A stretch of 50,127 nt of DNA from an uncultured Clostridia bacterium (GTDB lineage Bacteria > Bacillota > Clostridia > TANB77 > CAG-508). Under the pieces are notes generated by a model. That model saw only the letters and a program-made list of their open reading frames with translations, searched no databases and was not told the origin of the DNA. Made by a program: the position numbers and the translations under genes. Shown here one piece after another: positions 1-8,279 of this stretch (the first letter of the stretch is position 1; each line of letters begins with the position of its first letter). The stretch covers positions 1 through 50,127 of the forward strand of contig CANRFH010000005.1 in the NCBI GenBank assembly GCA_947629835.1. Direction: 5' to 3'.

Positions 1-80
1 AAAAGGAAGAAAATGGTAAAATGAAAGTACATCTCTAGTATTATGTTAAATGTCTCAAAAAAGAAAGGAGAAGTGATATT

Positions 81-1292
81 ATGAGACAAGATGTACTGAA
101 TCAAATTACATTAATTTTGAGAGGAGGTGAAAAAGAAATTATGAGTAAAGCTGCAATTGCAAGAATTATGGGATGTGATCCTAGAACAGTAAAGCGATAT
201 TTAAATGGTTATGAACCAAAGAAAAAACAGTCTTTACCTAGAAATTCCAAATTAGATAATTTTAAAGAAACTATCATTTCAAAATTAGAATATGGTTGTA
301 CCAGTATGGCAATTTTCAAATTTATTCAAAAAGAAGGATATTTAGGTTCATATTCACTGCTAGCTGATTTTGTACAAAAGCATAAACAAGAGCAAGTAAA
401 AAAAGCAACAATAAGATTTGAAACAGCTCCCGGAATACAAGCACAAGTTGACTGGAAGGAAAATTTAAAGATGGTTTCTAAAAATGGAGAACTCTTTGAA
501 GTGAATATTTTCTTAATGGTACTAGGATACTCCAGAATGAAGTTTGTAAAGTTAACATCTGATAAAACTCAAAAAACTTTGTTTCTCTGTATGAATGAAG
601 CTTTTAAATATTTTGGAGGTGTACCTAAAGAAATACTGTTTGATAATATGCCTACAGTAGTAGATAGAGCCAATAGCAGAATTGGAAATGTAAAATTAAA
701 TACAAAGTTTTTGCAATATTCTAAAGATATTGGTTTTAATCCGATTACTTGTAGAATATATAGGCCACAAACCAAAGGTAAAGTAGAGTCTTTAGCTAAT
801 TTAGTAAATAGACTAGTGGCATATAACAACGAATTTGAGAATTATGAAGAACTTGAAAAAATAGTTAAAAACTTTATGAAAGAAATTAATTTAGAAATAT
901 CACAAGGAACGAATGAAAAACCTATTGAAAAATTAAAAAAAGAAACAGAGCATTTATTGCCACTCCCTAATCAAGATGTATTTAATACTTACATAGCCTC
1001 TCCTAAGGAATATAAAGTATCAAAGGAATCTATGATTACATATAAAGGACAAAAATACTCTGTTCCGACTTACCTAATAGGCGAATCTGTTTGTGTTGAA
1101 GAAACAGATGAATATATTCATATATATTATACAACAAATTTAGTTACAAAGCATAGAAAAACTGGTAAATTTTTAAATTATCATAAAGAACATATTGTAG
1201 ATATATTAAAAACGGATTCACTAAAAGGTTATTCAGACGATGAAATAGCAGTGTTTGTAAAACAACATTTGAGTGATTATGATGAGTTATAG
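81..1292 (+). CDS. istA: IS21-family transposase IstA
   Basis: DDE transposase that cuts and joins the ends of an IS21-type element, working with the IstB helper encoded just downstream. The 403 residues begin with a helix-turn-helix (about residues 22-42, containing SKAAIARIMGCDPRTVKRY). An integrase core follows with the triad D124 (QVDWKE), D188 (FDNMP) and E236 (KGKVES). Length and layout fit IS21 IstA. The ATG at 81 follows an aaaggag ribosome site. It contains no in-frame CGG codon and reads without a break, unlike many chromosomal genes nearby. The left end of the element is not visible, so the element is cut by the window start. Confidence 0.95.
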   Translation: MRQDVLNQITLILRGGEKEIMSKAAIARIMGCDPRTVKRYLNGYEPKKKQSLPRNSKLDNFKETIISKLEYGCTSMAIFKFIQKEGYLGSYSLLADFVQKHKQEQVKKATIRFETAPGIQAQVDWKENLKMVSKNGELFEVNIFLMVLGYSRMKFVKLTSDKTQKTLFLCMNEAFKYFGGVPKEILFDNMPTVVDRANSRIGNVKLNTKFLQYSKDIGFNPITCRIYRPQTKGKVESLANLVNRLVAYNNEFENYEELEKIVKNFMKEINLEISQGTNEKPIEKLKKETEHLLPLPNQDVFNTYIASPKEYKVSKESMITYKGQKYSVPTYLIGESVCVEETDEYIHIYYTTNLVTKHRKTGKFLNYHKEHIVDILKTDSLKGYSDDEIAVFVKQHLSDYDEL

Positions 1293-1304
1293 GAGGAAAA
1301 CTTT

Positions 1305-2075
1305 ATGAGTATTTATACAGATTTAATTGATAATTTAGAAATCTTAAATTTACAGAATATAAAGAATACATTACCGAGATATTTAGATGAAATGAAAGAT
1401 AAGAATATTTCATTTACAGAAATGTTGTATGATTTAACCAAAGAAGAAATTAAATATCAAACTGAAAGAGCTGCTAAGGTTAATATAAAAGTATCTGCAT
1501 TTCCTTTTGAAAAAACAATTGACGATTTTGATTTTAGTTATCAACCTAGTGTAGATAAAAATGAGTTATATGATTTAGAAACACTAAGATTTATGGAAAA
1601 AAATGAAAATGTAATATTTGTAGGTACTAGTGGAGTTGGAAAAACTCATTTAGCTGTTGGTATAGGAATGTCTGCTGCTAAAAGAAGAATTAGTACATAT
1701 TACATAACTTTTAATGATTTAATTAATCAATTAATAAAGGCTAATTCTGAAAATAGAGCAGATATAAAGATAAAATATTTTTGTAAATATAAATTACTGA
1801 TAATAGATGAAATAGGATATTTACCAATAACTAAAGAAGGAGCATATTTGTTTTTTCAATTAATAAATAAAAGATATGAGAAGAAATCAACAATATTAAC
1901 AACTAATCAAGTATTTAGTAAATGGTCTGATATATTTGGTGATTCAGTTGTTACAGCAGCCATAATAGATAGGTTGGTGCATCATAGCCATATAATAAAA
2001 ATAACAGGTCGATCATATAGAATAAAAGACAGAAATGTGGAAGTAAATAAAGTTATAGAAAAGGAAGGTATTTAA
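1305..2075 (+). CDS. istB: IS21-family helper ATPase IstB
   Basis: DnaC-like AAA+ ATPase that assists IstA in target selection and strand transfer. The 256-residue protein has a Walker A motif GTSGVGKT (about residues 107-114) and a Walker B motif LLIIDEIG (about 164-171). The region after it includes TTNQVFSKWSDIFGD, typical of the family. It starts 12 bases after istA behind an aggagg site, so the two are co-translated. The frame is intact. Confidence 0.95.
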   Translation: MSIYTDLIDNLEILNLQNIKNTLPRYLDEMKDKNISFTEMLYDLTKEEIKYQTERAAKVNIKVSAFPFEKTIDDFDFSYQPSVDKNELYDLETLRFMEKNENVIFVGTSGVGKTHLAVGIGMSAAKRRISTYYITFNDLINQLIKANSENRADIKIKYFCKYKLLIIDEIGYLPITKEGAYLFFQLINKRYEKKSTILTTNQVFSKWSDIFGDSVVTAAIIDRLVHHSHIIKITGRSYRIKDRNVEVNKVIEKEGI

Positions 2076-2077
2076 AA

Positions 2078-2251
2078 ATGACAGTAAAAGAGATGATAAT
2101 ATATGTAGATGTGGCAATAGATAGAATAACAGAATTAGGACATGAACTTACAAAAGAAGAAGTAATAAATGAATTACATTACCTAGCATATCATTGTAAT
2201 AAAAAAGATGTTATGCTCGAAAAAGATTATCGAGAAGAAGAAATTTTCTAA
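2078..2251 (+). CDS. small accessory protein of the IS21-like element, unknown function
   Basis: A 57-residue open frame (begins MTVKEMIIYVDVAIDRI, ends DYREEEIF) starts two bases after the istB stop, with the istB tail aaggaaggt as a plausible ribosome site. It is acidic and probably helical. A 9-bp GC-rich hairpin at 2259-2284 follows immediately. It looks like a third cistron of the element. I do not recognise the family and assign no function. Confidence 0.6.
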   Translation: MTVKEMIIYVDVAIDRITELGHELTKEEVINELHYLAYHCNKKDVMLEKDYREEEIF

Positions 2252-2258
2252 AAATATA

Positions 2259-2284
2259 GAGGGGAAAATTGAACTGTTCCCCTC
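2259..2284 (+). terminator. hairpin closing the IS21 operon
   Basis: gaggggaa (2259-2266) pairs perfectly with ttcccctc (2277-2284) around a 10-base loop, eight bases after the last cistron. There is no clear T-run, so it may be a weak terminator or protection from readthrough. Confidence 0.5.
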
Positions 2285-2286
2285 AA

Positions 2287-2356
2287 AGTATACATTTAAA
2301 ACTGGAATTTTCGTACATTTTTTAAACTGGAAAAAAAGTACATTTTTCTATTGACA
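2287..2356. repeat. right terminal repeats of the IS21-like element
   Basis: Three imperfect copies of a tacattt...aaactgg motif lie in a row (near 2290, 2314 and 2339), ending in ttgaca at 2351-2356. Multiple internal terminal repeats and an end reading TGTCAA on the opposite strand are typical of IS21 elements. The matching left end is not in the window, so the exact boundary and target duplication cannot be confirmed. Confidence 0.6.
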
Positions 2357-2375
2357 TTTACACCACTTTATTGTC

Positions 2376-2419
2376 TGTTAAATAACTATATTTAAGTGTC
2401 TAAATATGGCTATTTAACA
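2376..2419 (-). terminator. long hairpin after spoIIIAH
   Basis: tgttaaata (2376-2384) pairs with tatttaaca (2411-2419), and an inner atattta/taaatat pair extends the stem. It lies 15 bases past the spoIIIAH stop and is the likely end of the spoIIIA transcript, although a T-run is not obvious. Confidence 0.5.
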
Positions 2420-2433
2420 AATTAGATTATATT

Positions 2434-3070
2434 TTATTTCTTAGAGATATGTATATTTTCAACTTGTGCATTAAGTTCACGTGATATTATATTTTGAATT
2501 TGTGCAATTTCATCTTGTGATAATTCTTCTTTTCCTATTATTACGCTTATACTATCTCCATTTACAAAAATTACATTATTTTCAAATCCTTTTGTGGATA
2601 ATAGATTTTCTGCTATCATAATAGCATTTTGTGTTTCATTTATTTTATTTATTTCTTGCTGAGCTACCGTTTTCTGTTCAGTGATGCCACTCGCTGAATC
2701 AATAATTTTCTGATAGCTTTCTAGCATTTGTGAATACATTATATTTCTTTCTAATTTAGATGTTGCAAAATAATCATTAGCTTGATTTTCATTTTGTACA
2801 TTATCTGTATTTGTTTCTAATACTTCATTTTTATCCTGTGACACAACATTATTATTTTCATTTTGGGATATATTATTATTTTCTTCATCTGCAACATTTG
2901 CATTAACAAGTTCTGCATCTCCAATACTTGCTAAATCCACAGAATTCTTCACTTCTGACCCGAGTTTCTTTTGTCTCTTTAATCATACTATCATAATTTA
3001 AATATCCTGCTGTAATAAGCATCAAAGAAATAACTAAAAGAGCTAATTGATTCTTTTTTAAAACCTTCAT
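2434..3070 (-). CDS. spoIIIAH: stage III sporulation protein AH, read through one CGG +1 site
   Basis: Mother-cell membrane protein whose extracellular domain pairs with forespore SpoIIQ to form the feeding-tube channel. The start at 3070 gives MKVLKKNQLALLVISLMLI, a single membrane anchor. The frame then stops making sense at an in-frame CGG (2960-2962). Skipping its C gives E-T-G-S-E-V-K-N and runs into the conserved SpoIIIAH domain (YFATSKLERN, SQMLESYQKII, ITEQKTVAQQE). The conceptual product is 211 residues, normal for the family. The linker is rich in Asn and Gln. It is the last gene of the operon. Confidence 0.88.
2960..2962 (-). other. in-frame CGG +1 recoding site, spoIIIAH
   Basis: Coding strand reads ACT CGG GTC. 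Omitting the C gives ACT GGG TCA (Thr-Gly-Ser) and joins the membrane anchor to the extracellular domain. Confidence 0.85.
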
Positions 3071-3106
3071 AAAAAAATACCATTCCTTTCATTAAATTAT
3101 TTTATA

Positions 3107-3731
3107 TTAGTTCATAGCAAATACTTGAACTTTATGAGCTTGCACACCTGTTACCGCTTCAACCGCTGAAATAATATTAGCTTTCACATTTGCATCTTCT
3201 GCTCCTTCTGCAATAACAATCACGCCTTCAACTTTTGGATTAACTACTGTTTTTGTTGCAGGCACATTAGAGCCATTTTCATCTGTAAAAATTACTTCTT
3301 TTTTTGTGCTTTCTTCTTGCACATCTCTATTTCCGGCCTGCTGAATCTTCTTCTGATGTATGCGATATTTCGGTATTTTCATTATACATTGCAACAACTT
3401 CACTTGTTTGAGAATATGTAATAAGTACATTAACGCTTCCTACACCAACCATTTTACCTAATATATTTTCAAGCCTTCCTTCAAGTTCTTGTTTTTCTTC
3501 ATTTTTCTTTGGTGTAACTTCTGCAAGTTCTTTATACGGATTATTTGTGCTGTCTACTGTATTTTTATCATTTCCTTTTAAAATTGTATTAATTGCGATT
3601 AAAGTAACTATTAGTATAATTAAAAAAACTACTAGATTTTCTATCTTCCTTTTTTCAGATTTAGGCTTTTCTCCATTCTCTGTTTTCTTAGAAAACATAT
3701 TCTTAATTTTGCTCATTTGTTCCTTAAACAT
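3107..3731 (-). CDS. spoIIIAG: stage III sporulation protein AG, read through one CGG +1 site
   Basis: Component of the SpoIIIA-SpoIIQ channel that forms large rings in the intermembrane space. The start at 3731 gives a lysine-rich cytoplasmic segment and one membrane helix (VVFLIILIVTLIAINTIL, about residues 35-52). A ring-building domain follows, with LENILGKMVGVGSVNVLITY. At codon 133 the frame meets CGG (3333-3335). Skipping the C gives S-A-G-G-N-R-D-V-Q and the conserved tail VEGVIVIAEGAEDANVK...VTGVQAHKVQVF. The product is 207 residues. The spoIIIAF gene ends 13 bases upstream. Confidence 0.9.
3333..3335 (-). other. in-frame CGG +1 recoding site, spoIIIAG
   Basis: Coding strand reads GGC CGG AAA TAG. 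Without recoding, translation stops at once. Omitting the C gives GGC GGA AAT AGA. Confidence 0.88.
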
Positions 3732-3744
3732 AAATTTCTCTCCT

Positions 3745-4332
3745 TCATATTGAATTTATCCTTATCTCTTCTTTATCTATGCCATAATCTTCTTTAAGCT
3801 TTTCTTTTATTTTTTCAATTTCTTGTCTTGTTAAGTTGTTTTCTTCAATCTTATTTTCACTTTTTCCTATTTCTATATTGTTTATTGCTATTTTATTATT
3901 TTCACTTTCTTTTTCCTTTCTATCTATTACTAAGTTTACATTCTTTATATTGCCTTCTTGAACGGTAAAATCTAATGATATAGCATTTAATTTAAAGCCC
4001 ATACCTTCTATATCATTTTTGATTTGTCTTTCTATTTCTGTTTTATATGTATTCTCTATGACATTTGTCTCTACATTATTTACCTCATTTCTAACCACTT
4101 TTTGTTCATCTGTATAATTAAAATATTTCTCATAATCACTATATGTGAGTTTTAGATCTTTTCCTGTAAATACTCCTATAACTGGCGAAATTATAGTGTA
4201 AAGTATGTATATTCCAATTACAGTTTTAATATATTTTTCAGTATTTCCTTTCGGCAGAATCATTTCTATAATTGTTCCGATTATTACTGCAATAATTACT
4301 TGTTCTGCCCAAGAACTTATTCCATTTATCAT
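3745..4332 (-). CDS. spoIIIAF: stage III sporulation protein AF
   Basis: Channel-complex protein of the mother cell membrane. The 195 residues begin with two membrane helices (about residues 9-25 and 35-55, the latter YIKTVIGIYILYTIISPVIG). A charged soluble domain follows, ending in EIEKIKEKLKEDYGIDKEEIRI, the family's conserved end. It overlaps spoIIIAE by four bases, consistent with coupled translation. No in-frame CGG. Confidence 0.88.
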   Translation of the reverse strand: MINGISSWAEQVIIAVIIGTIIEMILPKGNTEKYIKTVIGIYILYTIISPVIGVFTGKDLKLTYSDYEKYFNYTDEQKVVRNEVNNVETNVIENTYKTEIERQIKNDIEGMGFKLNAISLDFTVQEGNIKNVNLVIDRKEKESENNKIAINNIEIGKSENKIEENNLTRQEIEKIKEKLKEDYGIDKEEIRINSI

Positions 4333-5492
4333 CTGTACATCATCCCACTATTAGTTATTTTTATAACAAGGGTTAAACCTATGATTAACATTACTGATAT
4401 TGCTATTACCATTCCAAGTAGCACCTTGAAAGTATCTCCCATTTGTTCTAAAACTGATACAATTTTTTTGTCCGCAATTGGTTCACTTAAAGCTGCTGTA
4501 AGGTTAAATGAAATAGACATGATAGCCAGCTTTATAATTGGCAAGATTGATATAGATATAACTACAAAGATTCCAACAAAACCAACTGCGTTTTTTAATA
4601 TATTGCTACAACCAAGTACTGCATCAACAGTTTCCCCAAGAATTTTTCCTACAACTGGTATTGTACTTGTTACAACCGCCTTAGTTGTTTTAGCTGTTAG
4701 TCCATCTACACTACTAGTTAATGTTCCTTCTAACGATAATATTCCTACAAAAATTGTAAGCACTATTCCAAGTACCCAAACTACACTTGATTTAAAGAAT
4801 TTTGAAAGTTTACTTATTTGAACTTTATCAGAGATTTTTGATATAATTCCAAGTGCTGTTCCAATTAAAATTAGTGGCAGAAGTACTGAAGATATGAAAT
4901 TTCCAATAAATGTTATAACCATTAATAAAATAGGTTGTATAGTAGATGCTGTAACAATATTCCCTGTTGTTATCATTAATGATAAAAGTATAGGTAACAA
5001 TGAATTTAAAAAGCCTACTAAACTATTTGTCGTTTCTCGTATAAGATTTATCATTTCTGAGAAATTAGTCATAATTAGCGTTACAATCAAGATATATACT
5101 ACATAATGAGTTATTTCTCCAATTTGATTATTACCTAATCCGTCACTTATATTTTTTATTATGCTATGTATGATGATAATTATTAATATGTATCCTAAAC
5201 TTCTAATTGTACTTGCTACTTCTTTTCCAGTAAGTTTTATAACTTTACCTAAAACCCCTTGCAGATTTATATCTCCTGATATTGCATCTTTATATAATGT
5301 ATTTAAATCTACATCAGAAAAACTTTCTCCTACATATTCTTTTGATTCCTTGATAAATTCTGTAATTCCTAAACTTTTTTCTTGCTCTCCTATTATGCCA
5401 TTTGTGTCTATGCTATTTGTTGCTGTTCCATATGAAGTTATACTATAACAGATGGTAAGAAAAAAAGTTAATATAAATACTATCTTTTTCAT
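4329..5492 (-). CDS. spoIIIAE: stage III sporulation protein AE
   Basis: Polytopic membrane protein of the SpoIIIA complex, needed for late forespore gene expression. The 387 residues start with a signal peptide (MKKIVFILTFFLTICYSITS). About seven hydrophobic segments follow, with the family features SLVGFLNSLLPILLSLMITTG and TSTIPVVGKILGETVDAVLG. Length matches the family. No in-frame CGG. Confidence 0.92.
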   Translation of the reverse strand: MKKIVFILTFFLTICYSITSYGTATNSIDTNGIIGEQEKSLGITEFIKESKEYVGESFSDVDLNTLYKDAISGDINLQGVLGKVIKLTGKEVASTIRSLGYILIIIIIHSIIKNISDGLGNNQIGEITHYVVYILIVTLIMTNFSEMINLIRETTNSLVGFLNSLLPILLSLMITTGNIVTASTIQPILLMVITFIGNFISSVLLPLILIGTALGIISKISDKVQISKLSKFFKSSVVWVLGIVLTIFVGILSLEGTLTSSVDGLTAKTTKAVVTSTIPVVGKILGETVDAVLGCSNILKNAVGFVGIFVVISISILPIIKLAIMSISFNLTAALSEPIADKKIVSVLEQMGDTFKVLLGMVIAISVMLIIGLTLVIKITNSGMMYR

Positions 5493-5508
5493 ATGTTCCT
5501 CTTTCTTT

Positions 5509-5895
5509 TTAAGGTAATATTTGAATTACAGTTTCTAACATTGACGATATAATAGGAATTGACATAGCAATTATTATTACTTTACCTCCTAAATCTATTT
5601 TAGATCCTATTGCACTTTCACCAGCATCTTTGCATATACTTACTGCAAATTCTGTTAAAAATGCTATTCCTGTTATTTTTACAAGTATTTTTAGAAATTC
5701 TTGTCCATTATTTAATTTATTAGAAAGGTCACTCAAAAGATTTATAGTTCCTGAAAGTTTATCTATTATAAATGATAATATTATTATTCCTGTGATAATA
5801 GATATATATATTGCAAATTCTGGTCTATATTGCTTTATTATAATAATTATTACCACAGCAAGAATTGCTATCCCTATAATTTTTATTATTTCCAT
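5509..5895 (-). CDS. spoIIIAD: stage III sporulation protein AD
   Basis: Small integral membrane protein (128 residues, about four hydrophobic segments) of the spoIIIA operon. ITGIAFLTEFAVSICKDAGESAIGSKIDLGGK includes the conserved SpoIIIAC/AD motif (CKDAGESA). It follows spoIIIAC at 13 bases and precedes spoIIIAE at 17. Confidence 0.92.
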   Translation of the reverse strand: MEIIKIIGIAILAVVIIIIIKQYRPEFAIYISIITGIIILSFIIDKLSGTINLLSDLSNKLNNGQEFLKILVKITGIAFLTEFAVSICKDAGESAIGSKIDLGGKVIIIAMSIPIISSMLETVIQILP

Positions 5896-5907
5896 AGCAT
5901 TATTCCC

Positions 5908-6102
5908 CTACAAATCAAATATTGTCCTTACAGTGTCAAACAATGTACTAATCTCTTGTATAACCATAGTAAGAACTATAACAAGTCCTGCAAGTGTTGT
6001 CATCATTGCCTGGTCTTCTCTACCTGCTCTAACTAATACTTGGTGAAGTACTGCAACTAATATTCCAATCGCAGCTATTTTAAATAATAAATCAATATTC
6101 AA
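5908..6102 (-). CDS. spoIIIAC: stage III sporulation protein AC
   Basis: A 64-residue, two-helix membrane protein, exactly the size of B. subtilis SpoIIIAC. It contains the conserved LHQVLVRAGREDQAMMTTLAG segment, here LHQVLVRAGREDQAM, and the family end. It is expected to act beside SpoIIIAD and SpoIIIAE. Confidence 0.92.
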   Translation of the reverse strand: MNIDLLFKIAAIGILVAVLHQVLVRAGREDQAMMTTLAGLVIVLTMVIQEISTLFDTVRTIFDL

Positions 6103-6126
6103 GATTTTCTCCTCCCCTTCTTTTGT

Positions 6127-6636
6127 CTAAATAAGTATTATAACTATTATCATTCCAATCATTATTCCTAAATTTTTATACAATTTTGCATTTTTTATTT
6201 GCTCTTCTTCTGCCTTTTTTATTTGAACATCTATAAATTCTTTTATTAAATTTATCTCAGAAAGTTGTCCATCTATATCTGTTTTTCCAAGTAGCTTTTC
6301 TAAGCCATTTAATATATTTAAGTCTTCTTCATTCATATTTGTATTTGAATTTTTTAATGCAAAATGCCAAGCCTCTCCTGCTGAAAGCTCTAGCATCTTT
6401 TCTTTTGCTGTTTGAAATATCCTAGAAACTTCCCCTGTAAATTCATTTGAAATTTCTTCAAATATTTGTGGGAGAGGTTCGTATGTAAATTTTATTTTTG
6501 TTTCAAGTATGTTAAGTATATTTCGTATATTTTTTAAGTCGTTCACTCTATTTTTATATCTATCTGCAATAGATATGCCTATCGCAGTTGATATAAAAAA
6601 TATTGCAAATAAAATTGTCCATTTTATGAATATCAC
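6127..6636 (-). CDS. spoIIIAB: stage III sporulation protein AB
   Basis: The 169-residue protein resembles the GspF/PilC fold of secretion systems and is thought to partner the SpoIIIAA ATPase. There is an N-terminal membrane helix (residues 5-22), the conserved LNILETKIKFTYEPLPQIFE and EAWHFAL segments, and a C-terminal hydrophobic tail (NLGIMIGMIIVIILI). A gap of 93 bases separates it from spoIIIAA. The gap is extremely AT-rich and shows no gene. Confidence 0.9.
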   Translation of the reverse strand: MIFIKWTILFAIFFISTAIGISIADRYKNRVNDLKNIRNILNILETKIKFTYEPLPQIFEEISNEFTGEVSRIFQTAKEKMLELSAGEAWHFALKNSNTNMNEEDLNILNGLEKLLGKTDIDGQLSEINLIKEFIDVQIKKAEEEQIKNAKLYKNLGIMIGMIIVIILI

Positions 6637-6729
6637 TTAAAAATCCATCCTTCGTAAAATATGATAATATATATATATTCATTTTTTTATATTTTAGAAC
6701 AAAAATATAAAGCATGTATCCTGTTTGCA

Positions 6730-7629
6730 TTATTTTTCTGTATACACACTACTTATTTCTCCTTTTTTATTTTGATTTAAAAATATGATTTTTTCAAATA
6801 ATTTCATTTTTAGCATTTCGTTAAATATAGGACTTGCTCTTAAATATTCTATTGAATTTCCATGTGCTGTAAATATCCCTTTTACTCCTGAACATAAGCA
6901 ATAATTAATGGCAGATATATCTTCTGCATTTCCAATTTCGTCTGAAATTATTACCTTTGGTGACATGCTTCTTACTAACATCTCAATTCCTATATCTTTT
7001 CTTACATTATTTAAAATGTCAGTTCTTATACCAATATCATTTTCTGCTTTTCCTTTGTGCATTGCTGATATTTCTCCTCTTTCGTCAACTATTCCAACTG
7101 TAATTCCGCTTAAAATTTATATCTTTAATACCATTGCTAATATTTTTTGCTAAATCTCTTAATATTGTAGTTTTACCGAGTATTGGGTGGTCCAACTATT
7201 AAGCTATTATATACACTATTATTTTTAGTATCTAAAATATATTTCATTACATTATTAGATGCACCATTTATTTCTCTTGCAATTCTAAAATTTAGGCTAT
7301 ATACATAAGATATATTTTTAACCTTGCCATCTTCAATTACAACATCACCAGATATTCCAACTCTATGTCCTCCTTTTACTGTTATATATCCGTTTGCAGA
7401 TTTGATTTTGATATGAATATATAGAATTATCACACATAAATTGCAAAATTTTTAAAATTTCATCTTGTGAGATTATATAATCTAGAACAAATTCTTTATC
7501 AGTAAATTTTAAAATAATCGGTTTTTGAACTCTTAATCGTATTTCTTCTAAGGTATTTAAATCTATGTCTGATTTTTGAAATATTTGATTTGAAATGTTT
7601 TTTGGAAATAAATCTAAAATCTCTAACAT
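6730..7629 (-). CDS. spoIIIAA: stage III sporulation protein AA ATPase, read through three CGG +1 sites
   Basis: Secretion-type ATPase thought to energise the SpoIIIA channel. No single frame encodes it. Joining four segments at in-frame CGG codons gives a 298-residue protein in family order. The first join makes SYQNQICK-G-YITVKGGHRVG. The second makes the Walker A motif GPPNT-G-KTTILRDLAK. The third makes DINFK-G-ITVGIVDERGE. The rest carries KVIISDEIGNAEDISA (Walker B) and GIFTAHGNSIEYL. The start at 7629 follows an aaggaag site and a possible sigmaE -10. Needing three recodings in one gene makes it a strong test case. Confidence 0.9.
7106..7108 (-). other. in-frame CGG +1 recoding site 3, spoIIIAA
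   Basis: AAG CGG AAT becomes AAG GGA ATT (Lys-Gly-Ile), leading into TVGIVDERGE. Confidence 0.88.
7176..7178 (-). other. in-frame CGG +1 recoding site 2, spoIIIAA Walker A
   Basis: ACT CGG TAA becomes ACT GGT AAA, restoring the glycine and lysine of the P-loop (NT-G-K-TT). Without recoding the ribosome meets TAA directly. Confidence 0.92.
7390..7392 (-). other. in-frame CGG +1 recoding site 1, spoIIIAA
   Basis: AAA CGG ATA becomes AAA GGA TAT (Lys-Gly-Tyr), leading into ITVKGGHRVGI. Confidence 0.88.
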
Positions 7630-7661
7630 TTTATCTTCCTTTTCTTTTGTTTCTCGTAATT

Positions 7662-7669
7662 ATTATATG
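7662..7669 (-). promoter_or_regulatory. possible sigmaE -10 for spoIIIAA
   Basis: The minus strand reads CATATAAT about 33 bases before the start codon, one change from the sigmaE -10 CATACAAT. No convincing -35 is seen, so this is tentative. Confidence 0.3.
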
Positions 7670-7763
7670 AAATAAATTACTATAATAGAACTTATACTTG
7701 GCAAAGTTCTTGAAAAATAAATATAATTACAGTTTCATAATATTATTATAGTTTCTATAATTA

Positions 7764-7792
7764 TTGACTTTATGTAAATTTTGTAATATAAT
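7764..7792 (+). promoter_or_regulatory. sigmaA-type promoter of the 7827 gene
   Basis: TTGACT (7764-7769), a 17-base spacer and TATAAT (7787-7792), followed by a strong aaaaggagg site at 7811-7819. This is one of the best consensus promoters in the window. Confidence 0.75.
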
Positions 7793-7826
7793 TATTCTAC
7801 ATTACATCCTAAAAGGAGGATTGTTT

Positions 7827-8180
7827 ATGACTAGAGATCCTTCCAAGGAAGCTGAGCTTGCTCAATTTGAGGCTCGGTTCGGCAAGGAGACCGTCGATCA
7901 GATGATTGACGAAGGGGTAAGCATGTTGACTAGCAATTTTTTTAAGTTAGTAGAACCTGTTAACCCTGACGAAATCATAGTAACAGCGGAAGCTCTTCCC
8001 AAAGAAGTGATGGAAGACATGTCGTCTAACATCATACTGAGGTTCAGGGCACTCTTTCCCAGAACTGACAAAGCAACCGGAAAGCACATTCCGCCTACTG
8101 TGATCATCTGGGGAGAAATCCCTGGAAACATTACTGGCTCCATTTGGAAACCTGATTCTACCTGCTCTGCGGGAGAATAA
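7827..8180 (+). CDS. unknown 117-residue protein of foreign codon usage
   Basis: I do not recognise this protein. It is soluble, begins MTRDPSKEAELAQFEARFG, has no membrane segment or signal peptide, and ends with PDSTCSAGE. A strong promoter, a strong ribosome site and a perfect terminator surround it, making a self-contained plus-strand unit among minus-strand genes. Its codons (GAG, AAG, GGC, TCC, CCC, ACC) are far more GC-rich than its neighbours', suggesting recent transfer. Codon 17 (7875-7877) is an in-frame CGG. It must be read as arginine for this product. If it were skipped as elsewhere, translation would end after about 25 residues. The ATG at 7827 is preferred over 7764, which overlaps the promoter. 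Confidence 0.7.
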   Translation: MTRDPSKEAELAQFEARFGKETVDQMIDEGVSMLTSNFFKLVEPVNPDEIIVTAEALPKEVMEDMSSNIILRFRALFPRTDKATGKHIPPTVIIWGEIPGNITGSIWKPDSTCSAGE

Positions 8181-8212
8181 AATCAGAGACTCAAAATGGT
8201 AAGTCACCTGAG

Positions 8213-8247
8213 AAAAAGGTCGCAAGATTTAAAACTTGCGACCTTTT
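8213..8247. terminator. bidirectional terminator between the 7827 gene and yebC
   Basis: aaaaggtcgcaag (8213-8225, approximately) pairs with cttgcgacctttt (8235-8247). The stem is flanked by A- and T-runs, so it can stop transcripts from both sides. Confidence 0.85.
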
Positions 8248-8279
8248 CTAATATTTTTTTGTTAATTTAATAGGCAATT

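Larger units (their letters stand above)
1..2356 (+). mobile_element. IS21-family insertion sequence, left end missing
   Basis: istA, istB, a short third cistron, a hairpin and right-end repeats form one IS21-like element. It sits just downstream of the spoIIIA operon and faces it. Bases 1-80 show no terminal repeat, so the left end lies outside the window. Confidence 0.8.

Noticed and set aside
7764..7826. Upstream start for the 7827 gene
   Set aside because: The extra residues would be encoded by the promoter itself and lack a ribosome site, while ATG 7827 follows aaaaggagg at the right distance.
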